Source: Pyxicephalus adspersus (Eukaryota; Chordata; Amphibia; Anura; Pyxicephalidae). Taken from it: DNA of 64,000 nucleotides. Below, in pieces: positions 11,796 through 23,146 of this stretch. The notes under the pieces are model-generated. The model ran no database searches and was not told the origin of the DNA. It saw only the letters and a list, made by a program, of their open reading frames with translations. The stretch spans positions 48,217,163 to 48,281,162 of the forward strand of contig NC_092868.1 of assembly GCF_032062135.1 (NCBI RefSeq), in the 5' to 3' direction. The position numbers were made by a program, and so were the translations under genes. Every line of letters begins with the position of its first letter. Position 1 is the stretch's first letter.

Positions 11796-12845
11796 TCTGT
11801 AACTGGACAGGCAGCAAGCAGGAAAACAGAAGTATGAATATAACATAAGCAGGAAAGCCAGTTAGAAAATATAGAATCACTGGAGGCTATGGGGGCAATG
11901 AAGACCCCATGGTTGCATGGAACTCCAGTCACAAGGGTCTCAGGATCATGGGTGCAGTAAAAATTTCTGATGGTGTTTTGGGAGGTCTTGTGGTTTAAAG
12001 CGAAGCACGAAAAAGTTGAAGGTCCAAAAAGAATGAAGTGGCATGGGGGGTTTCCCCCTGGAGTTGCAGCCATGCCTGTACCAAGGGAGCTGTCCAATTC
12101 ATTGGTTGTGGCAGCAGTAAAACCTGAGAGCATCAGTAGCTAACCACTAAAGAAACAATTCAGTGATGGAACACAGGAACAAAAAAAAAATGAAAGTAAA
12201 GTAAAGGAAAGAAGAAAGGAAGAAAGCAAGAGATGGAGAAAAGAAAGAATGAAGGCAAGAGTTAGGGAAATAATGATAAATGAACGAAAGAGGGGAATGT
12301 GCAGTCACTCAGGAAAATCTGCTCATTATTTTCCAGGCTCACTTGGGCAGTGATGTTATACCATGACCCATGAGTGTGTGTAATAGCCAGAATGAATTTT
12401 TAATTAAGAAAAGGCAATTTAGCACCTAATTACACAGTAAACCTGTTTGTTTTTTAATTGTCATCACTAGGAACCATCAATATGTTCTTGCATGATTAGC
12501 TTGCTGCAACCTCCACCTGCCTTGAAGTACACATTACCCAGCATGTGTGACATGGAGTATAAAAGGTTCATCGGTTTATCAATATTCCTCAACAATGAAG
12601 CTGAATGTAACATAAAAAACAACATCAGCATCAAAATGCAAAAAAGGGATTGATTTAAAGAACAACAACTGGCAACAAGTAATTGTAGTCAATACCTACT
12701 AATTCTATGCAGGAGGCATTACAACAGTGTTTTAAAGCTCAACATGCAGTTAAATCGGCTAAGTACATTGCAGGTGTATCAAACCAGTTTTGAAGGGCTT
12801 GCAGTTTTTTTTTCTTCCTAAGAATACAGTTACAGCCTGAGTAGG
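11796..12845. other. Spacer with a purine-rich run
   Basis: 11796-12130 has a repeat-like texture but no family is recognised. 12181-12300 is a degenerate GAAA/GAAG purine run. The remainder is unique. Confidence 0.4.
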
Positions 12846-13545
12846 AAAGCCTGTTCAATGTCAGGTCATGTAAGGACATTTGTCATATGCACTTTGTCTA
12901 TTTCTACATCCCCAGCATATTTTGTGCTGCAAGGGGATTAAAGAGTATGGCCTTGAACCAGTAAATGGATTTGTTGCATGTAGGATATGATTCTGTCCTG
13001 CTATTGGTTGTTAGTCCTATTTAGGCATTCCTACTTCTAGGTGCAGGTTAGTGGATCCTTGGCCTGCTACCTGCTACTTTACCCAGTGTAGTTCAGCCTT
13101 AAAAGACAAATTATGGATCCTCTGCCTGCCTTGACCTCAGCCTGTCTTGATTCTAGCCAGCCGCTAGCCCGGACTTGACCTGTCTGTCCCTACAACTTCT
13201 ACTGAGACCCAGCTTGTACTGTACTCACTTGCTTTTTTGCCCCTACACCAAAGTCATTTGATCCTGCTCTTCCTTGGTGGGAAGAGCTGGGGGCCCCTGG
13301 TAATGTCCCTGAATTCAAGTAGTCTGGTGACTAGGGATGAGCGAACACCTAGAAGTTCGGGTTTGCCGGGTTCGACCGAACTTTAGCTCAAAGTTCGGGT
13401 TCGGGTCCGGGTACCCAAAATCATAAAGTTCGGTACGGACCCGAACTTTACAGTTCGGGTTAGCTCAACACTACTAGTGACCACTAGTGTTGCCACCCCT
13501 CTGGCAGAGTTCAGGTGGAAGCTGCTGTGCCTCGTCTAATTCCAT
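12846..13545 (+). mobile_element. LTR-like block, split by a hAT MITE
   Basis: It shares an ordered set of words with 31700-32330: catccccagca, ggattaaagag, ctattggttgtta followed by a TATA-like ctatttagg, gtggatcctt, ctttaccc, then CTGA-rich pyrimidine DNA ending in gggaagagctgggggcc. The layout (CCAAT-like box, TATA-like box, pyrimidine-rich end) resembles an LTR promoter. No retroelement genes adjoin. The MITE at 13332-13473 interrupts its end. Confidence 0.5.
13324..13481. mobile_element. hAT-type MITE monomer with 8-bp target duplication
   Basis: The 142-bp element at 13332-13473 runs from TAGGGATGAGCGAACA to TAGCTCAACACTA. It is flanked by CTGGTGAC (13324-13331) and CTAGTGAC (13474-13481), seven of eight identical. 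The interior matches the two units at 1765-2063. Because the dimer there has one duplication outside both units, this copy defines the monomer. Confidence 0.9.
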
Positions 13546-13560
13546 GCTACCCTGCCGGAA

Positions 13561-13574
13561 GGGGGGGGGGGGGG
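13561..13574 (+). repeat. G14 homopolymer
   Basis: Fourteen consecutive G residues just after the LTR-like block. Confidence 0.97.
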
Positions 13575-15259
13575 TGTGTAGCCTTAGCACAGCCTTATCG
13601 TTATAAACTATGATCCATGTAGACTATACAGAAAAGAGCAATATAAAAAAAAACATGCTTCTGGACATGAAAAAGATTTAAAAAATAGTTATGAAGTCCT
13701 AAGGAAAGGACTACAAATGTGTTTCCAAAAGCAGCAAATTTATAGAAGAAAGCATAGAGCTTTAGAGCCTGCAAGAAAATTGTTCTTCCATCGTAATTTC
13801 ATATCCAGTACTTTTGGTTCATTTATTAAATTGTTTACATATCCCGTTGGTTCCATGCGAACAGTGATGGAGTTTTTCACTGTTATTTGAAAATCACAGT
13901 ATTTTACTACACTGACTCATATTACCACTGTCGCGTGAAATGATAGTTTTTAAAGGCTATTTCTCTGCTCTGTAAAAAAAAAAAAAAAAAAACACTGAAA
14001 AATACATTTAAAATGATATTTTTGCACACAAAATTTTAGACTGGAACCTTAAGCTTCAACTCTTTTTTGTATGTAGGGGAAAAGAAGAGAATTTCGATGA
14101 GGTTATGTTATGACTGCGGGGAAATAATGATTGTATCATAATTAAATGTAAGCTTTGTCTGGAATGACTATCAAATAACAAAAGGAAGGCAAACAAACAA
14201 AAACATATGCCAAGCTGGTGTTTGTAAACAGAAAATAATAAGCACATATGGCCAGGAATCCGCTAAATGGTGTTCTGAAGATAAGTGTAACAATCTCAAA
14301 TACTTATTTATGCAAAGGGCATGGTTTTCCCTCACAGCAGAATGTGACATTCTTTGTTCTTGGGTTTAGATACACTTTAGGTTTAATCTTTAATGGAACT
14401 TTACAATGTTAACAGAAGGCATGGAGTCTGGTATGGTATAGTAAAGGGGACGAGCTCCCTGCCCCCCTTTTTTTGGCCATTCAGGCTGAATGACCAGATT
14501 ATCATCCAGCTTTACTTGTCTTTAAGGGAATTTAAGCGGAACTAGTAAAAAACATATCATTTCATTTAAAGATATTGTGTACTTTCATTATATTGCCTCT
14601 AAGCTGTATACATTCTATCTTCCCGCCACACAACATTTTTTATCATTTGCATTTGGTACCCTATAGCAGTGCTGGGTTCCCCAACTTGCTTAAAAGCCTT
14701 AAAACTGCACAGAATGTATTAAAAGAACTCATCCACAATAGGCCTATTGCGGATTGAACCTAATGTAGCATATTTTAGAAAAAAGCCCACATTGTTATAC
14801 CATTTTATTTGGGATTCTGTAATGGTTTTGGAGGGCGGAATTAGTAATGACACGTTAAAACTGAGAACAATTATTATTTTCTAAAAGCAGAGTAACTCTA
14901 GAAAAAAAATGGTAGATTAAAATGTTTAAGTTGCATCATTTTTGTAAAACTGTTTTTCACACCTTTATTTTCAGGGGAAAATATACACTATCATAAATTT
15001 TAATGCAAACAGCACAAGCTATTTTATTTATTTTTGGGAAATGTAAAAGATAGGACTGTTTTGAGTAAACAGATGTCTTAGAACTGACAAAAAGTATAAA
15101 CTAGTTTTGGTGATACCCAATATGTATTATCCAATCGCTGTGATGTAGGTAGGGAGGGGGAGGATGTGCCCTTTCATTTTTTTATGCTCTGGCGTTTAAT
15201 TTTACTTTTTTTACTTTACATTTTACTTAAGCTGACTTGTATCTATATAATATTATATT
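13575..15259. other. Unique AT-rich spacer
   Basis: No gene is recognised. An A-run lies at 13975-13991. Confidence 0.4.
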
Positions 15260-15560
15260 TTTTGCAACAGATTCTTTTTATAGCAGCCATTTTACATGGG
15301 GGAACACTTGAAATGATGTTCAGGTCTTCAGGAAACCCCTTCTATAATTACTACATTCACAGCTCAGAGTACGTCAGTATGGTGGTCACTGGGATGAATG
15401 TCTCCCACATTGCTGGTCAGTGGAAAGAATTTTACCCTTACAGATATTTAAAAGATCATTGATGTCAGTTAAACTGACCCGAGAGGCTCAAATTGCTCAT
15501 TGCTGAGGGAACTCCAAACAACCCTTGAAAGAACCCTGCTTGAGTGACACTGTTTTTTAA
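15260..15560 (-). mobile_element. hAT/Charlie-like element, reverse orientation
   Basis: 15268-15552 is the reverse complement of the family seen at 21358, 22885, 26254 and 28749: acttgaaatgatgttcaggtc, ctacattcacagctcagagtac, ggctcaaattgctcattgctg and a terminal gacactg. The flanks TTTTGCAA (15260-15267) and TTTTTTAA (15553-15560) agree at six of eight positions. An open frame of 98 codons overlapping it is not a gene. Confidence 0.7.
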
Positions 15561-16017
15561 AGGCGTCTATTCGACCCCCAGTGTCTACTTTCTTCTGCTT
15601 GCAAACAAACTGAGCATTGATAGTACTTGATTTGTTTACAGACAGCCACCAGCCAGAATCTGACTGCTACAAACCCAGTAATGTTCAGAACAGAACACTT
15701 GGAGTTCCCTTCTGCTTTGCCATCCTAAAATAAGACCTTGTCAACATTTTTCCTAAGCATTATTTGGGCTAGGGTACTATGTACAATGGTAAACCCAAAC
15801 GGCAAAGCAGATCACCCATTTTTACAGCCCAAGTAATGCTCAGGGTTAAAGCAAGAACTAAATCCTGTTATATACACATGTCCCTGTTCAGTTACAGTGC
15901 TTCCATTTACCTCCTTCTGCTATTCCTTGTTGCAAACTTTGGTCATCTTGATTGTCCAGGCTGATGATGACAGGCGGATAGTGTAAATCCCTAACAGGCG
16001 CAGTGCAGCTGAGCAAT
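15561..16017. other. Unique spacer
   Basis: No feature is recognised. Confidence 0.4.
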
Positions 16018-16875
16018 TTATTTTTAAATTGTAATTTTAATGAGAGTTTTTAGTAATACAACAAGAGGAAGACTGGAAAGGGGGGAGAGAGAAAAGATAG
16101 GCTTTTTTAAAGGCACTTAATGACAGTTAAATCAAATGGCTTTTGGAGTTTTCAGTAATTTAGGAGACATACAGAAACAATTTAAAACCATCAAAAGAGA
16201 AAAGAAAAAGGGGGTTTTCCATATAAAAAAAAAACACAAGGTACCAAAATACAAGCAGTATTGGAACTGGTTGGGGACCCATTAACAACAAAACTAAGTT
16301 AGCTAGAAAAAAATCTGTTCAAAAGTCCTGTAAAGTAGTGTCATAAAGCCAATGTTCAAAGAAAATCCATACCCTGAAGTCCATGTAGAAATCCAACAAC
16401 TAGGACCTAACTTGGCTAGCGTAGAACCCGAGTAATTGGTACCAAAAAAGGCAACAGAGGCATTTGGAAATAAGAGAACAGGGAAAAAAAGAATAAAATG
16501 TGAAAGAAAAGGGGGGGGGGGGGGGCATCAGGGTGAATAAGGAAATTGAATCTGTAACCAGCTAGAAGTGGGACTCCAAAAAGGTGTCCAAATTCTTCTA
16601 AATCTTTTAGAAGTTATCTGTCATATTCTATATAGTTGCCGTCAGATACTCCATACTCTATCCTGAATCCTGCTGTACAGAGCCATCAATTGAAGCATAG
16701 TCTGTTTCCAATAAGATTTAATGAGAGTGCCAGCAAAACATGGGAGGTAAGTTTCTGGGTTAGTGGGGGCAACTGCATCATTGGTAACCTTAATGGGTAC
16801 GTCAGGAGATCTAGCGAGGAGTAATGATGACTCATACCTGAGAGGAGTTGGTTGACCCGTGACCAAAAGCTTCAA
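16018..16875 (-). mobile_element. Possible LINE 3' end, reverse strand (tentative)
   Basis: On the minus strand a 77-codon frame (16875-16642) ends with a tryptophan-containing stretch, AGTLIKSYWKQ, loosely like the C-terminus of L1/Tx1-type reverse transcriptase proteins. It is followed by a pyrimidine-rich tract that includes the C15 run complementary to G15 at 16511-16525. No reverse transcriptase motif is visible. This is a weak resemblance only. Confidence 0.25.
16511..16525 (+). repeat. G15 homopolymer
   Basis: Fifteen consecutive G residues after an AAAA run. Confidence 0.97.
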
Positions 16876-17813
16876 ATCAAGATCAGTCCCTGTTACAAAC
16901 TTTTAAAGTGGGACTTAAGTTCTGTATTAATGCTACAAAGGTTAGAAATTTCATTAGTCAAGAAAATTAAGAACTTTTTTGCTTTTATCTTTTTCTCTCT
17001 CCAGCAGTTCAATTGGTGTTTATTTCTGCTACAGAAACCCAAAAATTTTCCCAAGAGTTTCATAATGCCATCGCGCCTCCACTTTGTTGTTCTGTCTCGC
17101 TAACTCACTTCAAGTTTTTTTTGCTTCAGAATTGTAAATAACTCCAGCTATATAATAGTGAATTACTGCATATCTTCGCCTGATGCAGATGATTGATTAC
17201 ACTTTGTCTGCTCTGGACTTAAGCAGACTTGCTACTTCACTTTAAATATTTCATTATAAGTTTATGAAAGCCGGTGAGGTCTTTTTCTGAAGGATTACCA
17301 GTTTGAAAGTTTTAGATTGATTGCCTGTCCTACTGAAAATGATTGTCCAATTTCAGTCCTTGTTTTTATGTAAAGCAGAGCTATAGCATTTGTTAAAACG
17401 TTAATGGCCAAGTGTGAAATGGGGGGAGGGGCATTGATGCAAGCAATAGAAAAATAAAAAGTTTTATCCAAATACAGAAATATAATTTCTCTGTCAAGAT
17501 CTTATTGCAGATCGAAGTAGATCTAAACCCAATAGATAAAATATCATATAGGTTTTAACATATGTAGGTGTAGCCAAAATGTATTTTGAGATGGGATAGG
17601 GATGGGAAGTGTTTAAGCTCCTACCATGGCCCATTTAAAAAAGAAAACAAATTCAAGTTTTCCATGATGTCTGTGATTTTTATATGTACTGTCCATTTAA
17701 AAGCCTTACTCTTCTCCAAATGAGTTCTCACGCAAACCGTATTAGCTTGCTGAGTGTGCCTGCATGCCATTGAACTGATATCTACAACAGCGGCCAGATA
17801 TGTTATATTTACA
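16876..17813. other. Unique spacer
   Basis: No gene or repeat is recognised. Confidence 0.4.
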
Positions 17814-17815
17814 TA

Positions 17816-18323
17816 CCGTATTTTTTGCCGTATAAGACGCACTTTTTCTTCCCCAAAACTTGGGGGGAAAAGTTGGTGCGTCTTATACGACAAATGTGTT
17901 ATAAAATAATTAAAATTAGATACTCACCCGATACCCGATCCTGCGTGTGTCTCCTCTCCTCGCTGGCTGCAGCGTGTGTCTCCTCCTGGCTGCAGTGCAG
18001 AGCGAAAGAAGCCGGCACAGCGCCCCCTGCTGATCCCTGCCCTAACTGCCATACAGTGGAAAAAAAGGTAAGAATGGCACAGAGTGATCAGAAGGGGAGT
18101 TTGAATGGCACAGAGTGATCAGAAGGGGAATTTGAATGACACAGAGTGATCAGAAAGGGAATTTGAATGGCACATGAGTGATCAGAAGGGGAATACCGGT
18201 ATGAATGGCACATGAGTGATCAGAAGGGGAATAATCTTTCAGAATCTTTTTTTTCTAGATTTTCCTCCTTTAAAATTGGGTGCGTTTTATATTCCGGATC
18301 GTCTTATACGGCGAAAAATACGG
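17816..18323. mobile_element. MITE with CCGTATTTTTTGCCG terminal repeats
   Basis: The 508-bp element has 24-bp terminal inverted repeats matching at 23 positions (starting CCGTATTTTTTGCCG), with TA directly outside both ends (17814-17815 and 18324-18325). A subterminal hairpin has perfect 13-bp arms, GTATAAGACGCAC at 17830-17842 and its complement at 17876-17888. The centre holds CTCC-rich sequence and a 31-bp tandem repeat. The TA flanks suggest a Tc1/mariner-like origin, but TA may be part of the repeat, so the superfamily is open. Confidence 0.8.
18072..18235 (+). repeat. 31-bp tandem repeat, five copies
   Basis: The unit gaatggcacagagtgatcag followed by aaggggaattt repeats five times. 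Units 4 and 5 share an extra T (cacatgagtg), and unit 4 also carries an accggtat extension. It lies wholly within the MITE at 17816-18323. Confidence 0.92.
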
Positions 18324-18325
18324 TA

Positions 18326-18440
18326 GTTATTCAGATTGAAAAAAGACATATGTCCATCAAGTTCAACCACTGGGAAAATAAAAATATCCCAGATAAAAAA
18401 AAAAACAATTGACATAGCCCCTATCCGGGGGTGGAAAAGA
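18326..18440 (+). repeat. Interspersed repeat fragment
   Basis: The words ttgaaaaaagacatatgtcc and atcaagttcaacc, then aatatcccagata, match a short repeat I associate with amphibian genomes. It directly abuts the preceding MITE. Recognition is from memory. Confidence 0.4.
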
Positions 18441-18509
18441 GGAAGAGTTGAGTGCGATAAGGAAAGAGCCTCTTGTAATTGGTGTGTGTCTGCTCATCTC
18501 TCTACACAT

Positions 18510-18734
18510 TGGCCATGATTTATGAAAGCTCTCCAAGGCTGGAGAGAATGCACTTCCAGAAGTGAAGCTGGGTGATCCAGAAAACATGGAAAGGATTTTT
18601 AAAAATCATTTGCTATTTTCTAGCAAATGTTTTGAATCTTGGAGCAGATCCATTCCAGGTTTGCTGGATCACCCAGCTTCACTGATGAAAGTGTATTCTC
18701 TCCAGCCTTGGAGAGCTTTCATAAATCAGGGTCA
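18510..18734. mobile_element. MITE with TGATTTAT(G/T)AAAGCTC ends, well preserved
   Basis: Long terminal inverted repeats of about 40 bp: ctctccaaggctggagag near the left end and its complement ctctccagccttggagag near the right, each followed inward by gaagctgggtgatccag and its complement. The whole 225 bp can fold into a hairpin. The outer ends are TGGCCATGATTTATG and CATAAATCAGGGTCA. Related copies are at 25012, 26000, 45571 and 60763. Confidence 0.85.
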
Positions 18735-20632
18735 TTATTTTTAGTTTCTTCTGGTGAGAGCAGAGGGCCCAGCCAGGGGAAGGAGAGGATGATGATGCTG
18801 CCTGTAGATGGAAAGGGGAACCTGGCAGGATTGAGCCCTGTGCACTCCCGCTATTTGGTCAATTGGGGCCCTATAAAAAGTACCCTGGACAATTGTTCAA
18901 TTTTCGCAACCCTAAATTGACCCTACAAAGCAGAATTAGCAAAATATAAAAACATTTTTTTTTTTTTTTTTTTTTATACAATAGAAAGAAGGAACTTAGG
19001 TTGTCAATCTGCTCTGAAGACATTTCCTTGTACTTCCTGTCTTTGAATCGCAACATCAAGTCGCATTTTTCCCACACTAGAGGGACCACACATGCATGGT
19101 GATGTTAAAGGGCTCAACCACATTTCTGCACTGCAACAGGGAAAATCATTGACTGCCATTGGAGCAATCAGAAAATCCGTCAGGAAACACACACGTTACG
19201 TGGATCAGCAGTGCAACTTCACGTGTCCCCTTTAAAATTGACTGGTCACTGGGCAGCAATAAAACCTAACATTTTCCACATTCAATTAAAAAAAATAAAA
19301 AAGTGTTGCACTGCAATTAAAACAGTACCAAATAATACATAATATTAGCTTCCAACCCTTCACCTGGTATTTAAAGAAAAAAATAAATCCTGTAATTGTA
19401 ATTAATGGAGGGTGTACTGCTCTGATATCACACATGTAATCACAGTTGCCCCGAGGTGATTATGTCTAACGTTTCTGGGAAACGTCAATAGCTTTGTGAT
19501 TGAAGGAACAATGAAGTGAAAGCTGTGTTCTGCTGTGACACATTACATGAGGCATGTAGCACAGGGAACGTGTCTGAGGTTAACATACTCATTAAAATTT
19601 ATATTGTCAGCTCACAATTGTGTAACACTTGGATATTGTAGTGTGTGGTGCATCTAAAATCATGGTTTAAAATTTCTTTTAATATGTAAATTTAATAAAA
19701 AATCTCCTAGGGGTCCATTTATAAATGTTTTTACATTGAAAAATGTATGGATCATAAGCAAAAGTTAAGTGATTCTTGGGTGAACACATTTATAAATAGA
19801 CCCCTTGTTTGTTTTTTTGGTGTTTTTTCCTGTCTGGACTATGGACATACCATTTTATCTCCCCTTCCTGTACATCCCTTAAAGACCATAGCAATTTTTA
19901 TATTTCCATCAAAACCAGATTTAAACTTGGCGAATATTACAATACAATAATTTGGCAATAACTTATAAAAAATAATACAGACATTGATTATTGAGAAACA
20001 TTTATTTTTTGGACAATATTATTTTGAAAATTAATATGAATTGAAAATTAATATTCTAATAAATTATACTTTTACTAAATGCATATACAATCTAAAGATT
20101 TGATCTGTGCTCGATTTAAGTATTTTTTACTGTAAATAAAAAGTCAGATTTTTTTTATAATTTGTCCCATTTAAAACTACAATAAAATTTAGTATCAGGT
20201 ATAAAGCATTGTTATTTTCAAATAAAAAAATGTAAAAAAGAATAAAAATAAAAAAAAAATAATAATGTTGCAAAAAAAATGTAATATATATAAATCAGAG
20301 GAAAATATGGCTAAGGGCAGGTTCATATCTACCAGTTGATTGAACAATGTTGTGTGGCTCATGTAGGCACCTTGACAGCGGCACTGGTTCAAAAAAAAAA
20401 ACATTGTCTGGACATCATTGTTTAACTCCTGGGAGCAGTGAGTGGTTCATTCACTATGAGGGCAGTTACAGGGAGATGCTACACGTAGCATTTTCCCATA
20501 CAGTAGCATTTCCTGGCATAAGAAAGTAGTAAACGTACTGCAACCTCACTGCCAATGCAATTAAGCCCAAAAGAGGCAGAAGCGCATATTAGAGCTAATT
20601 AGGGTTAACTACGGGCTAATAAATGAGTTAAA
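18735..20632. other. Spacer, AT-rich, with T and A runs
   Basis: A T-run lies at about 18955-18975 and A-rich low-complexity DNA at 20220-20290. 19080-19260 and 20310-20530 have the texture of worn MITEs (gcactgcaac and cattgactgccattg words). No gene is recognised. Confidence 0.4.
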
Positions 20633-21014
20633 GGCCCTGATTCATCAAGCCAAATCGTATTATCGATCGCGCAGTCGTATTAGCGATCCGGAATCGTGCG
20701 CGATCGCGCTATTCAACAACCGAAAAAGCTCGCGCACGAAGCCGCGCTTATCCGACAGGTTTTTACTCGCGATCTTGTTTAATTGCTATGATCTCACCAT
20801 TGTGCTTAGATCCTCCTTAATTGCGCAGCTGAAATGTAATTGCCTTAATTGGCAGATTCGCGACCTCTATTGCGCATGGCAGGAATCCGGCCGACAGATT
20901 CAGGATGCGAGTGTACGCGTGCACTCGAGCCCCGGACCGCGGTAATCCGCGATCGCTGGTCGCGTGTATTATCGCGCTTCCCGCGATCGCGGATTTCAAT
21001 GATGAATCAGGGCC
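20633..21014. mobile_element. CpG-dense GATTCATCA element, full-length copy
   Basis: Perfect 15-bp inverted ends, GGCCCTGATTCATCA and TGATGAATCAGGGCC, with AAA outside both ends, again suggesting a 3-bp duplication. It is inverted relative to 2710-2982 and is the longest copy (382 bp). Its centre, about 20770-20890, is CpG-poor and absent from the shorter copy. The flanking arms carry gatcgcg and gcgcgatc words. Confidence 0.85.
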
Positions 21015-21349
21015 AAAGAGTAGTCTATTTAAATGAAAAAAAAATTGTAATTTGATATGATTTGATTAATATGATTTACATGTGAATGAAATAGTAGATG
21101 CAATAAATTTTTCAGGGCTATTTCAGACTTTTGATGAGCTGAAGAATTCTGCCATGGACTCAAGAGAAGTCCCAACTTTCTCCATTCTCATGGCAGAATG
21201 GTGCATTGGAAACCTTTTTTTGCATGTGGCTGCAGAATATGCGATGTGGTTACCAAAAGCAACATGTCACTTTTGGTCCTTGGGTTGTTGCTTGTGCCGC
21301 GGCTACAACCGCAGTGTTGTTTGCCTATCCCGGCTGCACAGTAGCAGTC
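21015..21349. other. Unique spacer
   Basis: A 90-codon open frame is present (21082-21354) but resembles nothing known and runs into the hAT copy. I do not call it a gene. Confidence 0.35.
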
Positions 21350-21616
21350 ACTAGATCAGTGTTTCTCAACTAGGGTTTCCCCAGAGGTTGCTAGGGGTTC
21401 CTTTAGCAATGAGAAATTTATGTCTCTCCAATACCAATGATATTTTTGGCTATCTTTAAGGGCGACATGTTACCAATGGCCATCAATCTAAAAGGCATTC
21501 TTCCTAATGACCACCACCCTAATGTACTGTTGATATAGTAATTATTGCACCTGAAGACCTGAAAGTTATTTTAAGGGTTCCCCCTTGTAAAAAGGTCAAG
21601 AAACACTGCACTATAT
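21350..21616 (+). mobile_element. hAT/Charlie-like element with 8-bp duplication
   Basis: 21358-21608 starts CAGTGTTTCTCAAC and ends caagaaacactg. It is flanked by CACTAGAT (21350-21357) and CACTATAT (21609-21616), seven of eight identical. The termini closely follow the known vertebrate hAT-Charlie pattern CAGTGnTTCTCAA. The interior has no transposase frame, so it is a non-autonomous derivative. Confidence 0.88.
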
Positions 21617-21896
21617 CCAAATTCTAGAAGCTCCCACTCATAAGTCACCATTGTTTTTACAGTGACCACAGATGGGATAATAAGGGATGTATTAGAAGGG
21701 TGTTTCTCCTGATGAAGCAAAAATGATAATCTAGCTTCCCCAGTTTAAGAGAGCTAATAAATTAGACCCTATTCATACAATACATGTATTATAATAGTCA
21801 CTGATGTAACTGTTTATTCTTGTGGATTTTATAATTTTTCAATTAAAAGTGTAAACTGTTTTAATGATTGTACCTTAAAAGTCTTTTTGGAAATGG

Positions 21897-21936
<40 letters not shown>

Positions 21937-21938
21937 CA

Positions 21939-22018
<80 letters not shown>

Positions 22019-22020
22019 CA

Positions 22021-22067
<47 letters not shown>
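21897..22067. repeat. (TATC)n microsatellite, 171 bp
   Basis: About 42 tetranucleotide units in the orientation opposite to the GATA array at 8066. Two CCATATC interruptions near 21937 and 22019 split it into three blocks; the interruptions are 82 bases apart and identical, suggesting internal duplication. Confidence 0.98.
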
Positions 22068-22876
22068 ATAAATAAAATAAAATATAGTTGTTTCTCCTGT
22101 AACTTCTCAAAGGAGTCAGGAAAAGTATAGAATAGCTCAAGGTTGTTATTGGCAACTAGTGAAAGGCAAAATAAATAACTACAGGCATCTTGCTGTGTTC
22201 TGCGAGAATTATTTATAGAAATAGTGTCAGTAAATAGAATATCTATATCCTGTGAGCTCTGAAATAACTCAGTATGATACAGACAAATCTATCGGGCCGC
22301 ATTTGTTTGTACCTTCGGATGTTTACGGTTCACCTGTCATTACGTTCTTGTGTTAACACCAAACATGAACTAGAAAAATCAACAACGCAAGGATCAAACA
22401 GCATTAACCTTTTCCCTGCACAGCTGACGCCGTCTGCTTCAATCATATTATATTTGCATATTGAGAACAGCCAGTGCTTAAGGAACAACCCAAATTCTGC
22501 ATAATTTTGAGCCATGTATTTTTTATTAAGTTTATATTGCATTTTATGCATTTATTATTATACTTTTTGCAAGCATAAAATACAAAAACAATGCAGTTCT
22601 GTCTGCCATTAGGGAGATTTTGCTTTATTTCATGTCCCTAAGATACAACAGGATAAAAGAGGAAATTGTCCCGGATTCATTCTTCTCTTTTTATTTGTCA
22701 CCTACCGTATTTGTCCCAATGCATGGTTTGCCCTCACTTCTTGCTTTGCAAAAACTCCTAAATGTTGGATTTGCTAGCACGTTCTGTTTTAGTTACAGTG
22801 GTCACCAGGGCATATGTGTGAGTGTATGAATTTACTTATCAGGGACACATACAGCCATAAGGAGGTCTTGCACTGG
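22068..22876. other. Unique spacer
   Basis: No gene is recognised. The part near 22285-22440 has scattered CpG and little repetition, and could hold conserved non-coding sequence. Confidence 0.35.
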
Positions 22877-23146
22877 GTCTGGCCCAGTGTTTCTTATCTA
22901 AGGTTCCATGGAACCCTAGGGTTCCTTCAGAAGTTGCTGGAGGTTCCTTGAGCTATAAGTACCTTGGACCTCTCAGGTCAGTTTAAGTGACACCATGATG
23001 ATCTTTTTGGCTATACTAGGGGAATTCTTTCCACTGACCATCACACTAATGTACTCTGAGTTGTGGATATAATAATAGCAGGGGTACCTGAAGACTTGAA
23101 AGTTTTTCTCAAGGGTTCCCCTAGGTTAAGAAAGGCTGGTCTAGCC
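22877..23146 (+). mobile_element. hAT/Charlie-like element with 8-bp duplication
   Basis: 22885-23138 starts CAGTGTTTCTTATC and ends aagaaaggctg. The flanks GTCTGGCC (22877-22884) and GTCTAGCC (23139-23146) differ at one position. The interior shares ggttccatggaaccctaggg, ggttccttgag and gaagacttgaaag with the other copies. Confidence 0.87.

Noticed and set aside
16642..16875. A firm L1/Tx1 LINE protein call
   Set aside because: Only a short tryptophan-containing segment resembles such proteins; no catalytic motif is visible.
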